Source of the DNA: Nitrospira sp.
GTDB lineage: Bacteria; Nitrospirota; Nitrospiria; Nitrospirales; Nitrospiraceae
Direction of reading: 5' to 3'
NCBI GenBank assembly: GCA_019636915.1
Contig: JAHBWQ010000011.1
Coordinates: 1 to 44,357, forward strand
DNA length: 44,357 nucleotides
Position 1 is the first letter of the stretch, and each line of letters begins with the position of its first letter. A model generated the notes under the pieces. It did not search any database. It was not told where the DNA came from and was given only the letters and a program-made list of their open reading frames with translations. The translations under genes and the position numbers were made by a program. Below, piece by piece: positions 1-9,074 of this stretch.

Positions 1-1
1 A

Positions 2-418
2 GAGTCGACGTTCTGGCGGCGGTCGCTCTGGGAACGTACGGGAGGAAGGCTTGATACCTCGCTGCAACTGGCAGCGGACTTTGAATTGTGGGCCCGGTTC
101 TATCGCCACGCCGACCTCTACGGTGTCATGGCACCATTGGCAGGATTCCGGGCCCATGGAAATCAAAAATCGGTACGGCAGGTTGATCACTATATGGAGG
201 AAGCTCAGCGCACGCTCGCTCAATACGGCGGCAGGCCCTGCCGAGGATTCGAGGCGCTGGTGAGGGGACTGGCGTGGAAAGTCGGCCGCCATCTGTCGCT
301 CGCGACGTTACCACGATGGATTAGGATCGCCGGCCGGTATTCTGGTCTGACGTTCCCCACCCAGGTCGTGGTCTGGGACGGGACGGAATGGAGAATCATT
401 TCAGGCTTCGTGGTTTGA
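2..418 (+). CDS. Family 2 glycosyltransferase, C-terminal part (5' end outside window)
   Basis: The frame is open from base 2, so the gene starts before the window. The visible 138 residues carry FWRRSLWERTGG, then DFELWARFYRHADLY and PLAGFRAHGNQKS. This is the acceptor-side motif block typical of GT2 enzymes that transfer sugars from nucleotide-sugar donors at the cytoplasmic face of the membrane. The N-terminal DxD part is not visible, so donor and acceptor cannot be told. It lies 17 bases before a GT4 gene on the same strand and so belongs to the polysaccharide locus that follows. The family is fairly certain; the specificity is unknown. Confidence 0.8.
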   Translation, partial: ESTFWRRSLWERTGGRLDTSLQLAADFELWARFYRHADLYGVMAPLAGFRAHGNQKSVRQVDHYMEEAQRTLAQYGGRPCRGFEALVRGLAWKVGRHLSLATLPRWIRIAGRYSGLTFPTQVVVWDGTEWRIISGFVV

Positions 419-435
419 CCTGCTAGTCTACCCGT

Positions 436-1818
436 ATGAGAATCCTCCAGATCAGTACATATGAAAAAGGAGGAGGCGCCGAAGCGATTGCTTGGCAGCT
501 CTTCGACCAGTACCGGCAACGAGGGCATCAATCCCTGCTGGCGGTCGGCGAGAAGTCTAGTGATGACCCTCAGGTAATTCCCTTGTCCCATGTGGAACAA
601 GAGAAGGCCGTGAACGCACCGCTGACCCATCTCGACAACTGGCTTGCCCCGTATGAAGGGCGGATTCGCGGAGTATGGCGCATGCGACATTGGCTACAGA
701 CCTACGTTGCTCGCCCCAACAATTGGTGGCAGGCCAGGCTGGGTAGAGAGAACTTTAACTTTCCGGAGTCCTGGAGACTCTTCAATCTCATGCGAGACCG
801 TCCGGATATCCTCCATTGTCATAACCTGCACGGAGGCTGGTTGCCGCGTGGAGGCTATTTTGATCTCAGCGCGCTACCATGGTTGAGCCGAGAGATCCCT
901 ACGGTCATGACCTTGCATGACACATGGATGTTGAGCGGGCATTGCGCGTACACATTGGGCTGTGATCGGTGGAAGACCGGTTGTGGTCATTGCCCGGATC
1001 TTTCGATCTATCCGGCGATTGCGCGGGATGCGACTGCCGCGAATTGGAAACGGAAACGTGACATCTTTGCGGATAGCCGGGTGTATATCGCTACGCCTTC
1101 CCGGTGGTTGATGTTGCAGGTCGAACAATCCATGTTAGCGCCGGCAGTCGTAGAGGGCCGCGTCATCCCAAACGGTGTGGACTCAGCCGTGTACAGGCCA
1201 AGCTCAATGCGGCAGGCGAGGGAGGCACTGGGCCTGTCTCAGCAGGACAGGGTGTTGCTTTTCGTGGCCAACGCCGCCAAGAGTAATATGTTTAAGGACT
1301 ATCGGACAATCGAGCAATGTGCCAAGCAGGTGGCCGCCCGGTACTTGGACGGTCGTATTACTGTGATTGTCTTGGGAGACCAGGGCGAGACAATCCGATA
1401 TCGGAACGGCGAGATCCGGTTTGTGCCATTTCAACGGGACAAGCAGATCACCGCCCGGTATTACCAGTCGACTGATGTCTACGTGCATGCGGCCAAATCC
1501 GATACGTTCCCCAATACCGTGTTGGAAGCATTGGCCTGCGGACGTCCAGTCGTCGCGACCGCCATCGACGGTATACCGGAACAGATTGAAGAGGGCCGTT
1601 CAGGTTTCCTCGTACCCGCCGGCGATGCTGAGGCCATGGCCTGTCGTGTAATCCAACTGCTTTCAAACGAGTCGTTGCGGACCTCAATGGGGACGACTGC
1701 AGCGGAAATCGCATCACGTTCGTTCGGTATTCAACGGCAAGTACAAACGTATTTGGATTGGTACGAGCAGATCCTCTCCTCATCACAACTGCCTGGTAGA
1801 AACGCTCATGCCTGCTAA
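436..1818 (+). CDS. Glycosyltransferase family 4 (GT-B fold)
   Basis: A 460-residue GT-B glycosyltransferase, presumably cytoplasmic or membrane-associated. The N-terminus MRILQISTYEKGGGAE is the usual first strand and glycine-rich loop. A Cys-rich insert around residues 165-195 (motifs TLHDTWMLSGHC and GCGHCPDL) is characteristic of a GT4 subgroup found in exopolysaccharide and colanic-acid-type loci. The donor-site E-x7-E region appears as DTFPNTVLEALACGRPVVA, with the conserved second Glu. Its 3' end overlaps the next GT4 gene by 11 bases, which suggests coupled translation. The sugar is not predictable from sequence. Confidence 0.9.
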   Translation: MRILQISTYEKGGGAEAIAWQLFDQYRQRGHQSLLAVGEKSSDDPQVIPLSHVEQEKAVNAPLTHLDNWLAPYEGRIRGVWRMRHWLQTYVARPNNWWQARLGRENFNFPESWRLFNLMRDRPDILHCHNLHGGWLPRGGYFDLSALPWLSREIPTVMTLHDTWMLSGHCAYTLGCDRWKTGCGHCPDLSIYPAIARDATAANWKRKRDIFADSRVYIATPSRWLMLQVEQSMLAPAVVEGRVIPNGVDSAVYRPSSMRQAREALGLSQQDRVLLFVANAAKSNMFKDYRTIEQCAKQVAARYLDGRITVIVLGDQGETIRYRNGEIRFVPFQRDKQITARYYQSTDVYVHAAKSDTFPNTVLEALACGRPVVATAIDGIPEQIEEGRSGFLVPAGDAEAMACRVIQLLSNESLRTSMGTTAAEIASRSFGIQRQVQTYLDWYEQILSSSQLPGRNAHAC

Positions 1819-2956
1819 GGTAATGCTGCTGGCTATCGGGCTTGGAATTGGAGGAACCGAAACACATATCGTGGAGTTGGCCTCACGACTCGATCGCGTA
1901 CGGTTTACGGTGACGGTCTGTACTCTCAAACCAGATGGCCCGCTCGCTCAGGAACTTCGAGCGAGGGGAGTCAAGGTCGTCTCTTTGGATGGCATGGGCA
2001 AACTCGATATTCGTGTCCTTCTTAGACTGCTCAAGCTACTTCGAACAGAACGGCCTGACGTGGTGCAGGCTTTCCTCTTCTGGGCAAATGTAGCCGCCCG
2101 TGTATGCGGGCATATCTTACGCGCGTTTCCTGTGATTTCATCCTATCATGATGAGATTGTGACCGAGGGGAAGGTTGTTCGCTTTCTCGATCGTTTCACT
2201 CTGAAGTGGACCGATGCCATCGTGTGCTGTTCACAGGCTGTGAGTCGGTCGGTTGTGGCTCATATTGGCGGTGCTGTCGATCAGCATACTATCATTCCCT
2301 TCGGCGTAGATATAAACCGATTTGCGTCTGCCACGGCTCTAGGGCGACAAGAGTTGGGTCTTCAACGCGATGGAATCGTGCTCGGGACAGTGTGTCGTTT
2401 GGTGGAACCCAAGAAGGGGCTGCGTGTTCTGCTGGAAGCCTTAGCACAGCTGAAGGGTGACGCAAAAGTTCCGTTGTTTCAACTGCTCCTCGTGGGAGAT
2501 GGGCCGGCAAGAATGATGCTTGAATACCTACGTGATCATCTTGGGCTCTCACGCCAGGTCGTATTCACCGGGTTGAGACGTGATCTTCCACGTATTTTTT
2601 CATCGATGGATGCGTTTGTGTTGCCATCGCGCTACGAGGGGTTCGGGATTGCTATTCTTGAAGCCATGGCGGCCGGAAAGCCTGTTATCGCGACGACGGT
2701 TGGAGGCATACCAGAATTTGTCAAGGCTGGGGAATCAGGTCTATTGGTCTCTCCAGACGATTCGGCCGCATTGGCTACAGCGATAGGTACACTATTGTCT
2801 GACCCTGCACGTGCAGAAGCCATGGGTCGGAATGGTCGGGGCCACGTGCAGAAATTGTACTCTATCGAGTCGGTGGTCAAACGACATGAAGACTTATACG
2901 TGCGCTGCCTGTCGAGCTTCTCATCGGTGCCTTCGCCCTCTCCCGTAAGCATCTAA
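1808..2956 (+). CDS. Glycosyltransferase family 4 (GT-B fold)
   Basis: A 382-residue retaining GT-B glycosyltransferase. The N-terminal LGIGGTETHIVELASRL is the usual acceptor-domain loop. The donor domain begins near residue 195 (GTVCRLVEPKKG), and the E-x7-E motif is in SRYEGFGIAILEAMAAGKP, with the typical GGIPEFV following. It starts inside the preceding GT4 gene, overlapping by 11 bases. After it come 240 bases with no recognised gene except a 12-codon ATG-to-TAG reading frame at 3157-3195, so the operon may pause here. Family certain, sugar unknown. Confidence 0.9.
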   Translation: MPAKVMLLAIGLGIGGTETHIVELASRLDRVRFTVTVCTLKPDGPLAQELRARGVKVVSLDGMGKLDIRVLLRLLKLLRTERPDVVQAFLFWANVAARVCGHILRAFPVISSYHDEIVTEGKVVRFLDRFTLKWTDAIVCCSQAVSRSVVAHIGGAVDQHTIIPFGVDINRFASATALGRQELGLQRDGIVLGTVCRLVEPKKGLRVLLEALAQLKGDAKVPLFQLLLVGDGPARMMLEYLRDHLGLSRQVVFTGLRRDLPRIFSSMDAFVLPSRYEGFGIAILEAMAAGKPVIATTVGGIPEFVKAGESGLLVSPDDSAALATAIGTLLSDPARAEAMGRNGRGHVQKLYSIESVVKRHEDLYVRCLSSFSSVPSPSPVSI

Positions 2957-3196
2957 GCTCTCGAGCGTACTCCTTGAGACTGATCCATCTGACAGCAGCT
3001 AGTCTCTCTTCCCGAGTCAGCCCCCTACCGACGTACCTTGGAGTGAACGCCCAATTCACAAATAGCTGGAAATACAGAGAATCTATGGGATACTGGCGTT
3101 GAAATGAAATCGGTGAGCCCATACACGGGTATGCCAACCGGATGATTGGGGGCCTAATGGAAACGTCGAGAAAAGGCAGGCACGCGGGTTCCTAGA

Positions 3197-4891
3197 ATGC
3201 AGATTATTGTTCCTATGTCAGGCTTCGGTGACCGCTTTCGTCAAGCGGGGTATACCACTCCTAAGCCGCTGATCGAAATCGAAGGGAAACCGATTATCGC
3301 TCATGTGATCGACATGTTCCCTGGAGAAACACATTTTCTCTTTATCTGTAACGAGGAGCATCTGCGTGAGCCCTCGTTTCAGATCAAGGAGATTCTGAAT
3401 AGATACTGTCCGACTGGTAAGGTTATCGGTATCTCTTCCCATAAACGTGGTCCTGTTCATGCGGTCCTCCAAGCCGAGAAAGAAGTTGATCGCAGCGGTC
3501 CAGTAATCGTGAACTACTGTGATTTCTCATGCTATTGGCATTGGAACCATTTCATTTCATATGTGAAGACCACGCGATGCGATGGCGCTATTCCTGCCTA
3601 TAAAGGGTTTCACCCCCACTCACTCGGCAATACGAATTATGCCTATCTGAAGGAGTATCAAGGCTGGGTTCAAGACATCCAAGAGAAGCGACCCTTCACA
3701 GAGAATCGCCTAGAAGAATATGCGTCGAGCGGAACGTACTACTTTTCCAGTGGGGCGCTCATGCTGGAAGCGTGTCGAACTGTTATCGCTGACGAGTTGC
3801 AGGTCGGCGGTGAGTATTACATCAGTATGGCCTACAAGCATTTATTGGAGAACCGGTGCAAGGTCGCGATCTATGAGCTGCAACATTTCATGCAATGGGG
3901 AACACCCGAAGACCTTGAGGAATATTCGATGTGGTCGAATGCATTTCGCCAGCTTGTCGATCCTGCTTATGCAAGTCATCTGACTGTCGGAGGAGCAACA
4001 CTGGTTCCCATGGCAGGATTGGGAGAGCGGTTTCGACAAGCTGGCTACACGACGCCAAAACCACTGATTTCGGTCTCCGGAAAACCGATGGTCGTGCAGG
4101 CAACGTCGGATCTCCCTAAAACTGCTCGTCACGTCTTCGTTCTTCGAAGGGACATGGCAGGGAGCAAGGAGGTAGCCGAAATCCTCAAGGCGCAGTTTCC
4201 AAATGCTCACTCCATTTTGTTGGATGGCCCAACCGATGGGCAGGCAAGAACAGCTTTCTTGGGATGGGATATCGCGTATAGGAATACGCTGGACGACGAG
4301 ACGGTAACCATTGCAGCCTGTGATAACGGGATGCTCTATCGGAACAGCCGACTCATGGACATCTTGGATGATCCGGCAACCGATGTGATCGTCTGGGTGG
4401 CGAAGAAATATCCCAACGCTGTTCGATACCCCCACATGTATGGGTGGGTTGACATCGATGACACAAGTGGTGTGGTGCGGAACGTGTCTGTAAAAAATCC
4501 GCTCAACCATCCGGCACAGGACGCCATCATCACAGGTACGTTTACCTTCCGGCGCGCCCTGTATTTTCGCCAAGTGATCACACGGATGATCGACCGGAAT
4601 GCCAGGGTGAACGGAGAATTCTACTTGGATGTCGCCATCGAAGACGCACTCGCCTTGGGGCTACGTGTTCGGGCATTCGCAATCGACAGCTACATCGGCT
4701 GGGGAACGCCAACAGAACTTCAGACTTTTCAGTATTGGCAATCATGTTTCCATAAGTGGTCGACGCATCCCTACCGCCTGGAGCACGACCTGCATGTGGC
4801 AGGAGAAGCGCGCACCATGCTCTCTGAGCGTTACGCAGAACGCTGTCCTGCTCTGCCCGAGTCCTGTGCGCTCGATCGCAGGGCTGCTTAG
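3197..4891 (+). CDS. Tandem (double-headed) sugar-phosphate nucleotidyltransferase
   Basis: A 564-residue protein made of two complete NTP-transferase (GT-A-like) domains, roughly residues 1-262 and 267-535. Each opens with the nucleotide-binding signature: GFGDRFRQAGYTTPKPL in the first, GLGERFRQAGYTTPKPL in the second. Each ends with a WGTP-x2-L block. Candidate metal aspartates are in VNYCDF (domain 1) and AACDNG (domain 2). Single-domain relatives make NDP-sugars or CDP-alditols from NTP and a phosphate ester. The two domains differ strongly outside the motifs, so they may use different substrates, or one may be regulatory. No good ribosome site is visible before the ATG. It heads the gene set that runs to the aldolase at 9075. 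Confidence 0.85.
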   Translation: MQIIVPMSGFGDRFRQAGYTTPKPLIEIEGKPIIAHVIDMFPGETHFLFICNEEHLREPSFQIKEILNRYCPTGKVIGISSHKRGPVHAVLQAEKEVDRSGPVIVNYCDFSCYWHWNHFISYVKTTRCDGAIPAYKGFHPHSLGNTNYAYLKEYQGWVQDIQEKRPFTENRLEEYASSGTYYFSSGALMLEACRTVIADELQVGGEYYISMAYKHLLENRCKVAIYELQHFMQWGTPEDLEEYSMWSNAFRQLVDPAYASHLTVGGATLVPMAGLGERFRQAGYTTPKPLISVSGKPMVVQATSDLPKTARHVFVLRRDMAGSKEVAEILKAQFPNAHSILLDGPTDGQARTAFLGWDIAYRNTLDDETVTIAACDNGMLYRNSRLMDILDDPATDVIVWVAKKYPNAVRYPHMYGWVDIDDTSGVVRNVSVKNPLNHPAQDAIITGTFTFRRALYFRQVITRMIDRNARVNGEFYLDVAIEDALALGLRVRAFAIDSYIGWGTPTELQTFQYWQSCFHKWSTHPYRLEHDLHVAGEARTMLSERYAERCPALPESCALDRRAA

Positions 4892-4967
4892 CCAAAAGAG
4901 GGAAAGGATGTTACTTGGGCGACGATGGAACTATTGAATACGAGTGCCTGAGACACAACGCAATCGC

Positions 4968-5666
4968 ATGGACCTGTCGCTCATCATCCCATGTTACAAC
5001 GAAGCGGGTAACCTGCCTAAGCTTCTCAATCGCTGTGTGCGACTGGTTGAGACGGAGCACATTGAGGTCATTCTGGTCGACAATGGTTCCACCGATGAGA
5101 GCCCGATGATCCTTCGTGAATTGATACCACGACACCCCCGCTGCAGGACGATCCGAGTCGAACAGAATAAGGGGTATGGATTCGGAATTCTAAGTGGACT
5201 GCAGGTCGCTGATGGACACATTCTGGGATGGACTCATGCCGACCTACAGACGGATCCATTCGATGCCCAACACGGGCGGACCTATTTCGACAGATTCGGA
5301 GATGACATCTTTGTGAAGGGGCGTCGATATGGCCGACCCATCAGTGATCAAGCTTTTACAGTCGGGATGAGTCTCTTTGAGTCCGTTCTGCTTCGGCGCC
5401 CGCTATGGGATATCAACGCCCAACCGACGCTCTTCAGTCGGAAGTTTTACGAGACCTGGAAGCATCCGCCAAATGATTTCTCTCTCGACCTGTACGCCTA
5501 TTTTCACGCGAAGCGCAGCAGCCTTTTCGTCCATCGCTTTCCGGTGCGGTTTGAGAAGCGGGGACACGGCATGTCCCATTGGAATGTGAATTGGAGGGCA
5601 AAACGAAAGTTCATTGCACGAACCGTACAGTACAGCGTGCAACTCAAGAAGGCGATTGACGCATGA
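4968..5666 (+). CDS. Family 2 glycosyltransferase (DPM1/DPG-synthase type)
   Basis: A 232-residue GT-A glycosyltransferase. MDLSLIIPCYNEAGNLPKLL at the start, VDNGSTDES near residue 40 and THADLQTDP near residue 85 (the metal-binding D-x-D region) are those of the dolichyl/polyprenyl-phosphate sugar synthase branch. I chose the ATG at 4968 because the family usually begins right at the first strand; an in-frame GTG at 4944 would add eight residues. There are no clear C-terminal membrane helices, so it is probably a peripheral enzyme. It overlaps the next gene by four bases (ATGA). It may load a sugar onto a lipid carrier for the GT-C enzymes downstream; this is inference. Confidence 0.85.
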   Translation: MDLSLIIPCYNEAGNLPKLLNRCVRLVETEHIEVILVDNGSTDESPMILRELIPRHPRCRTIRVEQNKGYGFGILSGLQVADGHILGWTHADLQTDPFDAQHGRTYFDRFGDDIFVKGRRYGRPISDQAFTVGMSLFESVLLRRPLWDINAQPTLFSRKFYETWKHPPNDFSLDLYAYFHAKRSSLFVHRFPVRFEKRGHGMSHWNVNWRAKRKFIARTVQYSVQLKKAIDA

Positions 5667-6253
5667 GAATCATCGCGCATCGGAAAAACACGATTCGTGA
5701 ACTGATGTCGACACCGACTCACCTAGGTATCGAGATCGACATCCGCAGCCTCGGAGGCCGGCTGATTCTTCAGCACGAGCCGTTTCTTGATGGGGAAGAT
5801 TTCACGGACTGGGTTCGTGCATATCAGCACGGGATACTGATTTTGAATGTGAAGGAAGAGGGGTTAGAAACAAGAATCATTGAGACGTTGTCGGGGGCTA
5901 ACATCGAGGAATTCTTTTTCTTGGACCAATCATTTCCGATGCTGGTGAAGACGATGACGCAAGGGGAACGGCGGTGCGCCGTGCGCGTGTCGGAGTTCGA
6001 GTCGGTCGAAACGGCCCTGACGCTCTCGGGAAAAGTTGATTGGGTCTGGGTAGACTGTTTTTCACGTTTTCCCTTGTCGGCGTCTGACGCCAAACGTTTG
6101 ACCGAAGCAGGTTTCAAACTCTGCATCGTGTCTCCCGAATTGCAAGGGCCTGTTGATGTGCAGGCAATCCCTTGTTTATGCGCGATCCTCAAGGAACAGG
6201 GCATCCAGCCTCATGCGGTATGCACAAAGGTGCCCGAACGGTGGAGACCATGA
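5663..6253 (+). CDS. GDPD-like (PLC-like TIM barrel) phosphodiesterase family protein
   Basis: A 196-residue protein resembling glycerophosphodiester phosphodiesterases. Visible are the N-terminal IAHR (H6, R7), GIEIDIR (E24, D26) and LILQHEPF (H38). These match the His, Glu/Asp metal-ligand and second His positions of the GDPD active site. It is shorter than typical GDPDs (about 240-300 residues) and the usual Gly after HR is Lys, so the substrate may differ. It sits between a GT2 gene and a kinase fusion gene and overlaps both by four bases, which argues for a role in the same pathway, such as handling a phosphodiester-linked glycan substituent. Fold assignment is good; activity is a hypothesis. 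Confidence 0.75.
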   Translation: MRIIAHRKNTIRELMSTPTHLGIEIDIRSLGGRLILQHEPFLDGEDFTDWVRAYQHGILILNVKEEGLETRIIETLSGANIEEFFFLDQSFPMLVKTMTQGERRCAVRVSEFESVETALTLSGKVDWVWVDCFSRFPLSASDAKRLTEAGFKLCIVSPELQGPVDVQAIPCLCAILKEQGIQPHAVCTKVPERWRP

Positions 6254-8295
6254 CGGGGATCTGGGGTCATCCTCTGTTTCATCTCGGGCTCATCATACGA
6301 CTGACCTGCATGGGGCTTCTCATCCCTTCCGCGGTTCAGCAGTGGTATGGTCCATTTTTTCTGCAGAGCGTCACGGCACCGAGCCTTGATCCATGGACAT
6401 CCTATCTTGCCGTGGGCGGAGATCCCCGCGCATTCCCATACGGATATGCGATGTGGTTCCTATTTCTGCCACTCACATTTCTCGGCCATGCAGCAGGCCT
6501 AGCGATCGCCCACTCCTATGGAATGACCTTGCTTCTGGTCGACATCGGGATGCTCCTAGCCCTGAAGCGACTGATTGAAGGAAACGATCACTTGCTGCTG
6601 AAGGTGTACTGGCTGTCGCCTGTCGTATTGTTTGCCACCTACTGGCTGGGGCTGAACGATTTGATTCCCATTCTTCTTCTGATCATAGGAATCTTGGAGC
6701 TTCGAGATGGAACCCCTCAATGGGCTGGCGTATTCATGGCATTGGCCGTCTCGGCCAAACTGAGCATGATACTCGCAGTTCCATTCGTTCTCATCTACTT
6801 ACATCAAAATAAGCGGCTCAAGACCTCCTTTCTCCCATTTGTCCTTCCACTCACGGTGGCGATGGCGGCACTGCAGTTACCCTACCTCCATTCTCCGGGA
6901 GGGCGTGCCATGCTGTTAGGAAATCCGGAACTCCTCAAAATATATGATCTCGCCATCTCGTTCGGAGGAGGGCTGCAGATCTACATACTCCCGCTCACCT
7001 ACTTACTGGTTCTCTTCACCGTGTGGCGTGTTCGGCGCATGAGTTTTGAGTTACTGCTCTTTCTACTGGGAGTGGCGTTTCTGCTTGTCTTGCTCCTGAC
7101 TCCCGCCTCACCTGGTTGGTTTATGTGGGTCATCCCGTTCCTTGTCCTCTATCAGGCTAAAAGCGGGCAGATGACTATTGCCTTGGTTGCTGGTTTCAGT
7201 CTGCTTTACGTCGGTCTGAGCGGAATCGTTGCTCCGACGCCGATCTTCACGTTTGACAGTTGGTTGTCGGCCCTTCGTGCAATGGATTGGCCGCAACCAG
7301 CGGCATATGTGTTATCCCTGTGGCAAACCCTCCTGTTCGCGGCAGGGATCATCCTCGCCGTTCGCATGCTGCAGGAAGGGGTACACTCCAACGAATATTT
7401 TCGGCTTTCCCGCCGACCGTTCATTATTGGAATCGCCGGCGATTCCGGTGTTGGGAAAGACACGCTGGCTTCCAGCATCGTCGGCCTCTTCGGCCAGCAC
7501 TCCGTGGTGCATGTGTCCGGTGACGATTATCACTTGTGGGACCGGCGGAAACCCATGTGGCAAGTGATGACGCATCTGAACCCCCATGCAAACGATCTCT
7601 CCCGTTTTGCACAGGATATTATCTCCCTCGCAAACGGGCATCCGGCTTTGGCTCGACATTACGACCATCGCACTGGCGTCATGAGCAAACCGGCATTGGT
7701 CCAAAGCAATGATTTCATCGTCGTCAGCGGCCTCCACGCACTCTATCTCCCCATCCTACGATCACTCTATGACCTCAAGATCTTTATTGACATGGACGAG
7801 GGCTTGCGACGCCAGCTCAAATTGAACCGGGATGTGAGACAGCGGGGACATCATCGATCTCATGTCCTAGCGACGATCGAACGTAGGGAGGCCGATGCTC
7901 AGAAGTACATTCGTCCTCAGGCTGGAGAGGCTGATCTTGTCATATCGATCCGCCCGACACATCCCGACCATGTGGGCGAAGTCGACGGCCACTCGAAGTT
8001 ACGACTCAGCGTTCTGGCCCGCCAAGGGATGTACTACGAGGACCTTCTACGGGTGCTCATCGGAGTCTGTGGGCTTCACGTCGAAGTCGCTCAGGAGCGG
8101 CCGAGTGGAGAGATTGAACTCTCAATCGAGGGAGAAGTCGAGGCTGAAGATATGGCGTTTGCAGCCGGAAAACTCATGCCTCAATTGAAAGAACTGCTCG
8201 ATACGATTCCGCAGTGGTACAGCGGCATACGCGGCTTGACTCAATTGATCGTCCTGACCCATGTGACGCAATCATTGCGAGCGCGACTCATATGA
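6250..8295 (+). CDS. Membrane GT-C-like protein fused to phosphoribulokinase/uridine-kinase-like domain
   Basis: A 681-residue fusion. Residues about 8-375 form roughly ten hydrophobic helices of a GT-C/mannosyltransferase-like membrane protein. Residues about 388-565 are a P-loop kinase of the phosphoribulokinase/uridine kinase family: GDSGVGKDT (397-405), DDYHLWDR (425-432), THLNPHAND, SGLHALY (493-499), DLKIFIDMD and RDVRQRGHH. The last ~100 residues are an unrecognised alpha/beta tail. Two positions are odd: Asp follows the P-loop Lys (usually Ser/Thr), and Ser replaces the Glu of the family's EGL motif. The ATG at 6250 overlaps the previous stop (ATGA) and was preferred over an upstream in-frame ATG. 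It also overlaps the HAD gene by four bases. It probably phosphorylates a sugar or polyol at the membrane; substrate unknown. Confidence 0.8.
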   Translation: MTGIWGHPLFHLGLIIRLTCMGLLIPSAVQQWYGPFFLQSVTAPSLDPWTSYLAVGGDPRAFPYGYAMWFLFLPLTFLGHAAGLAIAHSYGMTLLLVDIGMLLALKRLIEGNDHLLLKVYWLSPVVLFATYWLGLNDLIPILLLIIGILELRDGTPQWAGVFMALAVSAKLSMILAVPFVLIYLHQNKRLKTSFLPFVLPLTVAMAALQLPYLHSPGGRAMLLGNPELLKIYDLAISFGGGLQIYILPLTYLLVLFTVWRVRRMSFELLLFLLGVAFLLVLLLTPASPGWFMWVIPFLVLYQAKSGQMTIALVAGFSLLYVGLSGIVAPTPIFTFDSWLSALRAMDWPQPAAYVLSLWQTLLFAAGIILAVRMLQEGVHSNEYFRLSRRPFIIGIAGDSGVGKDTLASSIVGLFGQHSVVHVSGDDYHLWDRRKPMWQVMTHLNPHANDLSRFAQDIISLANGHPALARHYDHRTGVMSKPALVQSNDFIVVSGLHALYLPILRSLYDLKIFIDMDEGLRRQLKLNRDVRQRGHHRSHVLATIERREADAQKYIRPQAGEADLVISIRPTHPDHVGEVDGHSKLRLSVLARQGMYYEDLLRVLIGVCGLHVEVAQERPSGEIELSIEGEVEAEDMAFAAGKLMPQLKELLDTIPQWYSGIRGLTQLIVLTHVTQSLRARLI

Positions 8296-9065
8296 CATTG
8301 AGAATCCATCGCCCCAATGTTGTCGTCGGATTACCCGATGCAGTGTTGTTTGATATCGACAATACGCTGTACTCGTATGAGCCGGCACACCAGGCTGGCA
8401 TTACAGCGGTACGGAGTAAGACCGAACGACTGTTCGATATCACAGCTGATGAATTTGATCTGGCATTCAAGAAAGCACGGTCCGATGTCAATGGGCGGTT
8501 GGGAAAAACTGCAAGCTCTCACAGCCGCTTACTCTATTTTCAATCCATGCTCGAAACTATCGGATTGGGATCGCAAGTCCTCCTGGCACTGGATTTCGAG
8601 CAGACCTATTGGCGAACGTTTCTGAGTCACGCGGTGTTGTTCGATGACGTGAAAGAGTTGCTCGATGACCTTCGGATCGCCGGTATCCCCACGGCGATCG
8701 TGACCGATCTCACCGCACAGATCCAGTTCAGAAAACTCGTTTATTTTGGACTTGATCGGTATTTCGACTATTGCGTAACAAGCGAAGAAGCAGGAGCTGA
8801 CAAACCTGATCCAGCCCCCTTCAGATTGGCATTGCAAAAGATAACGCCCAAAGGCAGTGGGATCTGGATGATCGGAGATCACCCAACCAAAGATATCCGT
8901 GGAGCCAGGGAACACCTGGGAGCAGTCACATTGCAGAAACTCCATCGGGGTGTGAACGTGGGGAAAGAAGGGGAAGCCCCAGATTGCACATTTACAGCGT
9001 TTGCAGATGTGCGGCACTTATTGACCACACTACAGGCAGGTGTGCGACGTGTCGCGAATTACTAA
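8292..9065 (+). CDS. HAD-superfamily hydrolase (phosphatase)
   Basis: A 257-residue haloacid-dehalogenase-fold hydrolase. Motif I is FDIDNTL (nucleophile D21, acid D23), motif II lies in AIVTDLT, motif III Lys in GADKPDP and motif IV in IGDHPTKD. The helical insert after motif I marks a C1-cap enzyme that acts on small phosphate esters in the cytoplasm. The ATG at 8292 overlaps the upstream stop (ATGA); an earlier in-frame ATG would run 26 codons into the kinase gene. Between a kinase and an aldolase, it most likely dephosphorylates a sugar-phosphate intermediate of the locus. The family is certain, the substrate inferred. Confidence 0.88.
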   Translation: MTLRIHRPNVVVGLPDAVLFDIDNTLYSYEPAHQAGITAVRSKTERLFDITADEFDLAFKKARSDVNGRLGKTASSHSRLLYFQSMLETIGLGSQVLLALDFEQTYWRTFLSHAVLFDDVKELLDDLRIAGIPTAIVTDLTAQIQFRKLVYFGLDRYFDYCVTSEEAGADKPDPAPFRLALQKITPKGSGIWMIGDHPTKDIRGAREHLGAVTLQKLHRGVNVGKEGEAPDCTFTAFADVRHLLTTLQAGVRRVANY

Positions 9066-9074
9066 GAGACGATT

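Noticed and set aside
3842..4573. Long - strand frame opposite the nucleotidyltransferase
   Set aside because: It is the antisense shadow of a clearly coding gene and has no family features.
6250..8295. Reading the kinase domain as a Calvin-cycle phosphoribulokinase
   Set aside because: It is fused to a membrane glycosyltransferase-like part, sits in a glycan locus, has no RuBisCO gene near it and differs at two motif positions.
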